Shown here one piece after another: positions 50,988-57,222 of a stretch of 57,222 nucleotides of DNA. The stretch covers positions 1 through 57,222 of the forward strand of contig NZ_QIBZ01000016.1 in assembly GCF_003725955.1 (NCBI RefSeq). The letters are read 5' to 3'. The stretch comes from Slackia isoflavoniconvertens (GTDB lineage: Bacteria; Actinomycetota; Coriobacteriia; Coriobacteriales; Eggerthellaceae). The translations under genes and the position numbers were made by a program. Position 1 is the first letter of the stretch. Every line of letters starts with the position of its first letter. The notes beneath the pieces are model-generated. The model searched no databases. It was not told the origin of the DNA and was given only the letters and a program-made list of their open reading frames with translations.

Positions 50988-51304
50988 AATTGCTTTGGAG
51001 CGGCAGCGTGCGCAACAGCACCATCACCGTACCAGGCCTTAAGCATCATGCGGCCATAGCGGTGTGCTTCAGCGTCGAAGACCTGTCGTGCGTCGTATCG
51101 ACGGCAGACGGAAAGAAGAGGGTCGGCGCCGCCCATTCAAACGGCTACAGCCTCGTAGGCGTCGGCGGCTCTTTCGCTGTGTCGGAAAACGCCGTCACGG
51201 TTGATGGCGTGACATTCGGAATCTTCGATTGCGATGCGCTCGGCTCGCCGCTCAAATTCAGTGCGGGCGATGCGGCCTACGTGACGGCAATATACGGGCT
51301 GTAG
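50978..51304 (+). CDS. Silent tail-fibre C-terminal cassette 3
   Basis: A 108-codon start-less frame entered at S3 as S-V-S-Q, ending in TAG at S4. It encodes 'LLWSGSVRNSTITVPGL', 'IAVCFSVEDLSCVVST' and 'GDAAYVTAIYGL'. Its length equals that of the currently expressed tip (109 residues from the site). Confidence 0.85.
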   Translation, partial: SVSQLLWSGSVRNSTITVPGLKHHAAIAVCFSVEDLSCVVSTADGKKRVGAAHSNGYSLVGVGGSFAVSENAVTVDGVTFGIFDCDALGSPLKFSAGDAAYVTAIYGL

Positions 51305-51317
51305 TAATCCGTATCCC
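51303..51317 (+). repeat. Shufflon site S4
   Basis: AGTAATCCGTATCCC, direct repeat, 330 bases after S3. It overlaps the stop of cassette 3. Confidence 0.9.
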
Positions 51318-51664
51318 CGACGGTGCTTTTCGACGGCAAGCCAAGCGAAAGCGAGAGCGTGACGCTCTCCCGAAGCGTGGCGGGCTTTGCGAGAATCACG
51401 ATCATGTACGAGGACACCGACGGCACTTTCGGTTCTGTCACCGTGCCAATCGAGGACGGCTCATCGTCGATATACGCCACCTTGAGCACAACCGTGGTTG
51501 GCCCGATCGGCTGGTTCATCAAGTCGCGCACCGTTGAGATTCAAGGCGCCACGATCAAGACAAGAAAATTCGGCGACGACGACATGGCTGGCGAGGTCGC
51601 GAAGGGAAGCTCAAGAATCACAGACATGATTGCGATTCGCAAGGTTCTCGGCCATAAGAAGTAA
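51308..51664 (+). CDS. Silent tail-fibre C-terminal cassette 4
   Basis: A 118-codon start-less frame, the longest, entered at S4 as S-V-S-P and ending in TAA that is itself part of S5. It encodes 'VLFDGKPSESESVTLSRSVA', 'VVGPIGWFIKSRTVEIQGAT' and a basic end 'IRKVLGHKK'. Confidence 0.85.
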   Translation, partial: SVSPTVLFDGKPSESESVTLSRSVAGFARITIMYEDTDGTFGSVTVPIEDGSSSIYATLSTTVVGPIGWFIKSRTVEIQGATIKTRKFGDDDMAGEVAKGSSRITDMIAIRKVLGHKK

Positions 51665-51674
51665 TCCGTATCCC
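51660..51674 (+). repeat. Shufflon site S5
   Basis: AGTAATCCGTATCCC, direct repeat, 357 bases after S4. Here the site itself supplies the TAA stop of cassette 4. Confidence 0.9.
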
Positions 51675-51904
51675 AGCTCACCCACATCGAGGTCGTGTCG
51701 GGCACGAGCGACGGCGCCGTGACCGCGCCGACGGTCGAGGGCTACCGCTTCGTGTGCTGGGTGGCCTGCGTATCCGTCGGCTGGGTCGGCATCTGCTATA
51801 TCGAGCAGCCCACGCTCATGACCTCGAAGGTCTGGTACATCACGCAGAGATGGAACAGCGGCGGCGGCGAGGTGCATTGCTTCGCGCTTTACGCGCGCGC
51901 CTAG
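51665..51904 (+). CDS. Silent tail-fibre C-terminal cassette 5
   Basis: A 79-codon start-less frame entered at S5 as S-V-S-Q and ending in TAG at 51902-51904. That stop overlaps, tail to tail within CTAG, the stop of the expressed fibre gene on the other strand. It encodes 'YRFVCWVACVSVGWVGICY' and 'VHCFALYARA', unusually rich in Cys and Trp. Confidence 0.85.
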   Translation, partial: SVSQLTHIEVVSGTSDGAVTAPTVEGYRFVCWVACVSVGWVGICYIEQPTLMTSKVWYITQRWNSGGGEVHCFALYARA

Positions 51905-52698
51905 GCGAAGTACCTGCACACGGCCTTGAATTGTCGTCCCGAGTGCCCATTCGCGAGGTAATTCTTCACCGCCACGCGCCCGTCTGGCATCGCGGCCACC
52001 CAGGCCGACATCGGATAGTCCGACTCGTCGAAAGCGACGCAGGCGAAGTCCAATTCGACCGGCGGCGCGAAGCCCTTCGGAATCGTCAGGATAGGCTCGC
52101 CTGCGGTTGCCGAGCTGGTCTTGATGGAATTCACGACCAGCTCGACGGTGCTGCCGATGCGCGACAGCGAGCAGCCGTAATTGTGCCAGTCGGAAGCCAT
52201 GGAGATGCTGCCGAGGCTTTGGGATACGGATTCCCCGAGCGTGGCCAAAGGCGTGACTGGCTCGAAAAGCTTGACAGGCGTGCCCGCGTTGATGCCGTCG
52301 AGCGGCACGCGCCAGAGCTTCAAGTCGTTCGCCGTGGTCGCGGGGTCTGCCGCCGCGCCCGTGGTGGGCGTGCCCTTGATTACCACGGGCGTGATGGATT
52401 CGATGCCCGCGCTGGTCTTCGCGTAGCGGGCCACCACGAGGTCGTTGCGCTTCTGGCCCTGTGTGCCGCTCTGAATCGTCAAGCTGGTGGCCGCCTGGTT
52501 CCAAAATCTTTTGCCGCCGACCATGCCAACGCCGGTGCCGAGCGTCGCGGAATTCGCGCTCGCCATCGTCAGCTTGAAGTCGTCGCCGTAACGGAGCACG
52601 CAGTCGGCCTTGCCGACCGTCGCGGTATTGAGCGCGGCCAAATCGTCCGAGCTGATGTGCTTCGTGCCGGTCATGCCGTCCACGATTTCGAATGACAT
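51901..52698 (-). CDS. Phage receptor-binding tail fibre, currently expressed allele
   Basis: A 265-residue tail protein, GGGGGAG before ATG 52698, directly after the small zinc-ribbon gene. The N-terminal part ('MSFEIVDGMTGTKHISSDD', 'NDLVVARYAKTSAGIESITP') is like baseplate or fibre proteins that attach to the tail tip. The recombination site falls at residues 156-159 (E-S-V-S, 52233-52221). Residues 160-265 form the exchangeable tip, with 'MASDWHNYGCSLSRIGSTVEL' and 'FKAVCRYFA'. Recombination at this site with any of the five array sites would keep the frame and replace only the tip. It probably decides host adsorption specificity. Confidence 0.88.
   Translation of the reverse strand: MSFEIVDGMTGTKHISSDDLAALNTATVGKADCVLRYGDDFKLTMASANSATLGTGVGMVGGKRFWNQAATSLTIQSGTQGQKRNDLVVARYAKTSAGIESITPVVIKGTPTTGAAADPATTANDLKLWRVPLDGINAGTPVKLFEPVTPLATLGESVSQSLGSISMASDWHNYGCSLSRIGSTVELVVNSIKTSSATAGEPILTIPKGFAPPVELDFACVAFDESDYPMSAWVAAMPDGRVAVKNYLANGHSGRQFKAVCRYFA
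52221..52233 (-). repeat. Shufflon site S6, inverted copy inside the fibre gene
   Basis: GAATCCGTATCCC on the minus strand: 12 bases (AATCCGTATCCC) identical with S1-S5, in opposite orientation to all five. It codes E-S-V-S/Q in the fibre protein. Opposite orientation means recombination with S1-S5 gives inversion, not deletion. Confidence 0.9.
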
Positions 52699-52929
52699 TT
52701 ACTCCCCCTTCTTAGCCATGAATTCTTGGAAAGCAGCGTCTTGCTGCGCGGCCAGGCGCTTGTACTCGTCTGTGCACGATTTGCAGAGCAGCCTGCTCGC
52801 CTTGCTGCCGTACTGGTCGAACCGCTCGACCTCGCGCCAGTCTCCCGCCGCCGCCGCGCCCTGCTGGAGGTACGCGCTCTCGCCGCAGCGGTCGCACGTG
52901 TACTTCGTGATGTTGTCTGTCTTCGCCAT
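52699..52929 (-). CDS. Small phage zinc-ribbon protein
   Basis: A 76-residue protein with two cysteine pairs, 'CDRCGES' and 'CKSCTDEYK', about 35 residues apart, probably binding one zinc ion. It lies between the tail hub/fibre gene and the shuffled fibre gene, and its stop is directly followed by the fibre ATG. It could be a fibre-assembly helper; that is inference from position. Confidence 0.75.
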   Translation of the reverse strand: MAKTDNITKYTCDRCGESAYLQQGAAAAGDWREVERFDQYGSKASRLLCKSCTDEYKRLAAQQDAAFQEFMAKKGE

Positions 52930-52938
52930 GTCTTCTCC

Positions 52939-55230
52939 TTACTTAGTCCTGAGCCACGTGTACGGGCCGATGCTCGGCACCATGCTCCATTCGCCGCCGT
53001 AGTCCGACGGGTCGTATCCGTTCGTCTCGATGTACGTCCCGACCGGGTGCGCGGCCAAAAAACCCGCCGCCGCGGAATCGCCCGCGACCACTATCGACAG
53101 GTCGCCCGAGCCGTCCCACGTGGCGCTGCCGTTGACCGCGCCCGAGATGGTCACCGCGCGGGCTTTCGCGAGCTTCGCAGCGGATGCCGCCGATTCGGCA
53201 GTGGCCGCGCTGCCAGAGACGTTGCACGAGAGCACGTTCCCGACAGGGTTGTATCTGAATGCGTCGTTGTAGACGCGGGCCGTCTCGATTCCCGAATCGC
53301 TGAACCATACGTGTCGCGCCACGTTCGCGGTTCCAACGCCGTTGTCCGGCACCCTGCTTGCGGTTGTTGCCCTGTCGGCCGTCTTGGCCGCATCGGCGGT
53401 CCCCTGGAGACCCCCTACGAACTTCGGCGCTGTAACGTTGCCCGTGAGCGTCCCGCCAGAAATGGGAAGATATGGATGCGTGTGCGAGGAAGGCGCTGCC
53501 CCGATATTCGTGGGCGTTATGTTCGCCGTGGCCGCAGAGCTGCCGTCGTAAGTAGCTACAGTTTCCCCGTTCGCCTGTACGGTGAGCGCCGCAGGGTTCT
53601 TCATCGAGGATGGAGCGCCAGCCAGGTCGGCGTACTTGCCGCTCGTGGCCACTCTCGCCAGCCCAGACACCTGCGACGCAGAGTGGGTGTGCGACATGGC
53701 CGCGTACACGGCATCTGCCTTGCCCCTGATGTAGGCCCACACCGTGCGGAATGTCACGCGCCCGTATTCTGCCTTGCCGTTAGTATCGCGGCGCACGAGC
53801 TGCGTTGAGTCCGTGGGGATGGCTGACCATTGCGGGAGCTTCTCAAGCGACGCGCTCACGCCCTCCGCCGTGTCATCGACCTTATTGTCGAGTTTCTTCT
53901 TGTCCAAAGCCGACATGAGGCCCGCCTTCGATGTCGTGGCCTCGGTGTAGGTCGTGTCCTTCGCGCTGATGGTCGCGCCGTCGATGGTCACGTTAGCGCC
54001 AGCCGTGAGCGCGTCCTGCTTGCCGGCGATGGCCTTCGCGTTCTTCGCCGCCGCATCGGTCGCGGCCTTCGCGGCTGTTTCGGCCTTGCCAGCAGCCGCG
54101 CTCGCGTTGGAGGCGGCGGTCTTCGCGTCGTCGGCCTTCGTCTCGACCGCCGCCAGCGCGGCCTTGTCCACGTCGGCAGAGAACGTGTAATTGCTGAGCG
54201 TCAGGCCGCTTCCCGCGTAGTACGCGTGGCCGCCGTTCGAGCTTTCAGCGTTGCCGCTGCTGCTCGTCTTGTTGGTGGTCTCGCTGCCGACCTCGTAGCT
54301 GTACGTGGCCACGCCGCGCGATACCTTCACGATCTTCTTCGCCACGGTGGCACTCACGGTGCGCCCGTGGGCGTTGTCGCGGGCGGAAATCACGTCGCCC
54401 ACGTCCACGTCTATGTCGTCGTGCGCCTCGACTTCCACGCTGCCTTGGGTTTGGTACTCTTGCAGCTTCTTGCGGCCTTCTTCTTCGAGCTTTTCTTCGT
54501 CGGCGTTGCTGTAGTCGTACAGCGCCGAAATCTCGTCGACCCCGAAAAGGGTCTGCGTATGCGAGATATTGCCGGCAGAGTCGGCATAGAAGTGGATTAC
54601 GGCGCGGTTCTCAAGCTCGCCCGTTCCCGCGCAAACCAAATGGTTCACGCAGCGGTAGACAGACGTGAGCGTGAAGTCGAGCAGGTCGGAATCTACCTTG
54701 TTGGCGTAGTCGACGATGGGCGGCAGCGAGATTTCCACCTTGCCGCCCTTGCGGCGCATCGCGACCTTGCGGCCATTGGCCTTCGCCATGGCTTTCAGGC
54801 CGCTATAGCCGTCCACGAATCGATCGAAGGTGTAGCTCACCGACGTATCGTCTGCGGCGGCTGAGAAAAGCCCAGAAAGCCCCATGCGCTCGATGAGCGA
54901 CGCGAGCGCATCGCCCGCCTTGCCGCTCACCGACAGGTGGCCGCTTCCCGAATCGGGGAGCAGGCGCTTTCCAGCCAGGATGCCGTGCCAGGTGCGTCCC
55001 TTGCACAGCACCGCGCCAGACGCTTCTCGGCCAGCCTCGTAAGTAACCTCGTCGACCACCCCGCCGTACTCCGTGCCGTCGATGAAGACGAATTGGCCCT
55101 CTTCGGGCGCGTACGCCGCGTCGCATTCCAGCGAGAACGCGTTCTCGTCGCTGCCGAACGCCAGGTCGAGAGTGAAGTCGGCCAGCTCTCGCACGTTGCC
55201 GAGCGCCGAATCGAACACTACCGCGACCAT
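52939..55230 (-). CDS. Phage tail hub/fibre fusion protein
   Basis: A 763-residue tail protein. The N-terminal 330 residues resemble siphovirus Gp37-like/tail-associated hub proteins ('GTEYGGVVDEVTYEAGREA', 'LLPDSGSGHLSVSGKAGDAL', 'DDIDVDVGDVISARDN'). Residues about 355-405 are an Ala-rich coiled coil. The rest is a fibre shaft with 'SHTHSASQVSGLA', 'SSHTHPYLPISGGTLTGNVT' and a C-terminal 'AAHPVGTYIETNGYDPSDYG' collar-like motif. It links the tail tip to the host surface. It overlaps the distal-tail gene by 13 bases. It has no shufflon site. Confidence 0.85.
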   Translation of the reverse strand: MVAVVFDSALGNVRELADFTLDLAFGSDENAFSLECDAAYAPEEGQFVFIDGTEYGGVVDEVTYEAGREASGAVLCKGRTWHGILAGKRLLPDSGSGHLSVSGKAGDALASLIERMGLSGLFSAAADDTSVSYTFDRFVDGYSGLKAMAKANGRKVAMRRKGGKVEISLPPIVDYANKVDSDLLDFTLTSVYRCVNHLVCAGTGELENRAVIHFYADSAGNISHTQTLFGVDEISALYDYSNADEEKLEEEGRKKLQEYQTQGSVEVEAHDDIDVDVGDVISARDNAHGRTVSATVAKKIVKVSRGVATYSYEVGSETTNKTSSSGNAESSNGGHAYYAGSGLTLSNYTFSADVDKAALAAVETKADDAKTAASNASAAAGKAETAAKAATDAAAKNAKAIAGKQDALTAGANVTIDGATISAKDTTYTEATTSKAGLMSALDKKKLDNKVDDTAEGVSASLEKLPQWSAIPTDSTQLVRRDTNGKAEYGRVTFRTVWAYIRGKADAVYAAMSHTHSASQVSGLARVATSGKYADLAGAPSSMKNPAALTVQANGETVATYDGSSAATANITPTNIGAAPSSHTHPYLPISGGTLTGNVTAPKFVGGLQGTADAAKTADRATTASRVPDNGVGTANVARHVWFSDSGIETARVYNDAFRYNPVGNVLSCNVSGSAATAESAASAAKLAKARAVTISGAVNGSATWDGSGDLSIVVAGDSAAAGFLAAHPVGTYIETNGYDPSDYGGEWSMVPSIGPYTWLRTK

Positions 55231-56051
55231 GGCGGCTCACCTTCTTCCTCGTACCACGTCAAGTCGAATCCGAACGAGCGGTCCCAATCGACCTCGTGGG
55301 TGCCGGGCGATGCCGGCTGGAAGATGTACTCGCCGCTGTTCAGGCCGTCGCCGCGGCGCGCCTTCGAGAAGGCGTCGACTGTCGAGCCGTCGGCGTTGAC
55401 CAGGGTCACAGCGCGCGGGCTCGCGAGCGGGTCTACCACGAGGTACCCGCCATCGGGCACGGTCAAGTCGGCCTTGTACCAGTTCCCGTCGATGCGGATG
55501 GCGGGATTGACCGCGGGGCCGTAGATCGTGAATTTCAGCGGAGCGGAGCCCCATTCGGAGCCGTCGAAGTATTTCCGCGTTGACGGCACGCCCAGGTCGT
55601 ACGGAAGGTCGTACGGCAAATCGAGGAATTCGCCGTCGCCGGAGGACGCAGTGAGCGGCTCGAATGAGACCGTGTGGCCCTTGCGCCACACCCCGTCGAG
55701 CAGCACGACCGTGAGGGACATGGTCACGTGGCTGCGCGAGATCGACGATGGCTCCGCCTTCGTGACGTAGGCGCGCTGCGACCAGCCGTCGACTTCGAGC
55801 CTGCCGGGAGTCCCCTCGGACATGTCCCTGTCGGCGAGCCTGCGCAGCTCGTCCGCGGAAGCCAGCCTCATGAACGCCACGGAGAGCGAGCATTCGCGCG
55901 CGGCGCGCGTCACTCCCGACAGCGACATGTAGCCGATCGAGTAATCCCATTCCCGGCCGCGTATCCCCGAGGCGGTGCCTGCGAGCGCCGAGCGGCAGTC
56001 GAGGCACGCCTCGACGCCGCCCGTGCCGGATACGTAGGAGAGCCTATGCAT
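55218..56051 (-). CDS. Siphovirus distal tail protein (Dit-like)
   Basis: A 277-residue protein between tape measure and tail hub, the normal place of Dit. N-terminal 'GREWDYSIGYMSLSGVTRAARE' and 'LRRLADRDMSEGTPGRLEVDGW' fit the ring domain; a galectin-like C-terminal half follows ('LKFTIYGPAVNPAIRIDGNWYKADLTVPDGGYLVVD'-like order). It forms the ring at the tail end that holds the hub and fibres. It overlaps both neighbours (8 and 13 bases), showing one operon. Confidence 0.82.
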   Translation of the reverse strand: MHRLSYVSGTGGVEACLDCRSALAGTASGIRGREWDYSIGYMSLSGVTRAARECSLSVAFMRLASADELRRLADRDMSEGTPGRLEVDGWSQRAYVTKAEPSSISRSHVTMSLTVVLLDGVWRKGHTVSFEPLTASSGDGEFLDLPYDLPYDLGVPSTRKYFDGSEWGSAPLKFTIYGPAVNPAIRIDGNWYKADLTVPDGGYLVVDPLASPRAVTLVNADGSTVDAFSKARRGDGLNSGEYIFQPASPGTHEVDWDRSFGFDLTWYEEEGEPPWSR

Positions 56052-57222
56052 ACGCAGCCGCCTTCCTGACCTTGCGGCCGAATTCCTTCTCGCCCATCAC
56101 TGGAGTGCAGTCCGAGATGATCGCTGGGAGGTTGCGCGCGAGCCACGCCACGACCTCGGAGCCTCCGCCGCCGGCGTCGATGCCCTCGCCGATTCCGCGG
56201 AGCACGGAGGGGCGCAGCGGCACGACGGCCTCAGGCCCCGCCTCGCCTACGCCGATGACCGAGGCGGAATTGAACACGCCGCCCTTCGCGTACCAGTCGA
56301 CGGCGACCGACGGCACCGAGCCGGATTCGGCGTCGAATCTGCCGTAGAGCCTGAAATGCGGCAGCGCGCCGACCTGCATCCTTGGCAGGGCGAGGCGCAT
56401 CGACGAGACGGTCGACTCCATGCGCGCGCAGGCCGCCGCGATCGCCGCGGACGCCGCGGCCGAAGACGACTTCGCCGAATTCGCGAAGTCGGAGAAGGCG
56501 GACTTGCCGGCCGTCGCCATGGATTGCGACGCCATCTTGGTCTGGTCGATTCCGCTTCGCGCCTGCTCGGTCGCTGATGCGACCGAAGACCCCATCGAGG
56601 TCACGGAGCCCGAGGCGGACGAGCACGCGCCGGCGAAGCCCTGCATCGCGGGCGTTCCCGCCATGAGGCCCGGCACCGCCGCGGCCGCCGCGGCCGCGAG
56701 CGCGGCCAGTCCCGCCGCCGCTCCGGGCGCGGAGCCGGCGACGGCCGGCAGCGCCGAGCCCATGGCGGCGAATCCGCTCGCCGAGAGCATGACCGAAGCG
56801 GCGATGAGAAGCATTCCGGTGGCGAGCGCGGACACGCCGGCCGAGAGCGCGCCGATCCCCGCGGCGACGAGCAGCACGCCCGCGGCGAGCAGGAGCGTCG
56901 CCGTCGCCGCTGCGGCCACGCCGACCGCGAGCGCCGCCAAGCCGGCGGCGGCCACGAGCGAGCCCGCGCCGAGCACGAACATCCCCGCGCCGAGCGCGGC
57001 GACGCCGATAGCGGCGGACGCGCCGTATGCCGACACGAGCGGCAGCATCGGCGCGAGGGCGGCGATGCCGCCGGTGGCGAGCGCGATTCCCGCGCCGACC
57101 ATCAGCGCCGCGGCGCCGAACGCGAGCATGCCGACGGCTCCCGCCGTGAGCGCGGGCCCCAAGGCCGCCGCCCCGAGCGCGAGCGCCGCCACCGCCGCCA
57201 CCATGCCGAGCATGGCGAGCGC
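56044..57222 (-). CDS. Tail tape measure protein, C-terminal part
   Basis: The frame is open to the right edge of the window, so the gene starts outside and only the last 392 residues are seen. Most of it is a long hydrophobic, Ala/Gly-rich stretch of repeated helices ('AALGAGMFVLGAGSLVAAAG'-like units), then a soluble end with 'GGVFNSASVIGVGEAGPEAVVPLRPSVL', a pattern common at tape-measure C-termini. This protein sets tail length and helps DNA entry. An internal ATG at 57213 is not a credible start. Confidence 0.85.
   Translation of the reverse strand, partial: ALAMLGMVAAVAALALGAAALGPALTAGAVGMLAFGAAALMVGAGIALATGGIAALAPMLPLVSAYGASAAIGVAALGAGMFVLGAGSLVAAAGLAALAVGVAAAATATLLLAAGVLLVAAGIGALSAGVSALATGMLLIAASVMLSASGFAAMGSALPAVAGSAPGAAAGLAALAAAAAAAVPGLMAGTPAMQGFAGACSSASGSVTSMGSSVASATEQARSGIDQTKMASQSMATAGKSAFSDFANSAKSSSAAASAAIAAACARMESTVSSMRLALPRMQVGALPHFRLYGRFDAESGSVPSVAVDWYAKGGVFNSASVIGVGEAGPEAVVPLRPSVLRGIGEGIDAGGGGSEVVAWLARNLPAIISDCTPVMGEKEFGRKVRKAAAYA

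Noticed and set aside
50418..51674. CRISPR array
   Set aside because: Five identical short repeats are present, but the 255-345 base intervals encode proteins in one phase and no cas gene is near; the pattern is a recombination-site array.

Overview
The window looks like a chromosome segment of a gut-type actinobacterium of the class Coriobacteriia, probably Eggerthellaceae (Eggerthella, Gordonibacter, Slackia or Adlercreutzia relatives). This is inferred from gene content, not from a marker gene: GC-rich coding, a Tat-exported molybdopterin oxidoreductase with its ferredoxin subunit and a haem-c-type sensor kinase, a giant fused 2-hydroxyacyl-CoA dehydratase activator, a second type IIA topoisomerase pair, and InlB/MBG-repeat surface proteins. 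No rRNA, convincing tRNA or CRISPR array is visible.

Layout. 0-2.7 kb: an AbiEi/DUF559-like gene, a tandem repeat, a long inverted-repeat element and a GtrA-like membrane protein. 2.9-7.7 kb: a MerR regulator, a radical SAM/SPASM protein and a complete FecB/FecC/FecD-type ABC importer, with matching palindromes before merR and before the radical SAM gene. 7.8-17 kb: an accessory stretch with a frameshifted glyoxalase, a metallophosphatase, two uncharacterised families (DUF6994-like and DUF3800), a serpin, a 1.83-kb IS1595-type element carrying a lincosamide-nucleotidyltransferase-like passenger, a degenerate GIY-YIG protein with an unknown partner, and a DUF4268-like remnant. 17-29 kb: TetR plus giant acyl-CoA dehydratase activase, then a two-component system divergent from an oxidoreductase/Fe-S operon. 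29-36 kb: a secreted Cys-rich protein, an ECF sigma factor with an RsgI-like anti-sigma factor, a RelE/ParE remnant, and a topoisomerase IV-type parE-parC pair. 36.4-45.6 kb: one 3053-residue repeat-rich surface protein. 46-47.5 kb: DUF554 and YbjQ proteins.

47.7 kb to the end is the late part of a siphovirus-type prophage, read mostly on the minus strand: tape measure (cut by the window edge), distal tail protein, tail hub/fibre, a small zinc-ribbon protein, receptor-binding tail fibre, a coiled-coil lysis-type protein, holin, endolysin, terminator.

The standout is a tail-fibre shufflon inside this prophage. The fibre gene (51901-52698, minus) contains a short site encoding E-S-V-S at residues 156-159. 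Five more copies of the same site stand as direct repeats on the plus strand (50418-51674). Each opens a different start-less reading frame of 79-118 codons in the same phase, and each cassette ends where the next site begins. A tyrosine recombinase on the plus strand (49553-50419) abuts the array, its stop codon touching the first site. Inversion between the fibre site and any array site would swap the fibre C-terminus in frame, giving six possible receptor-binding tips.
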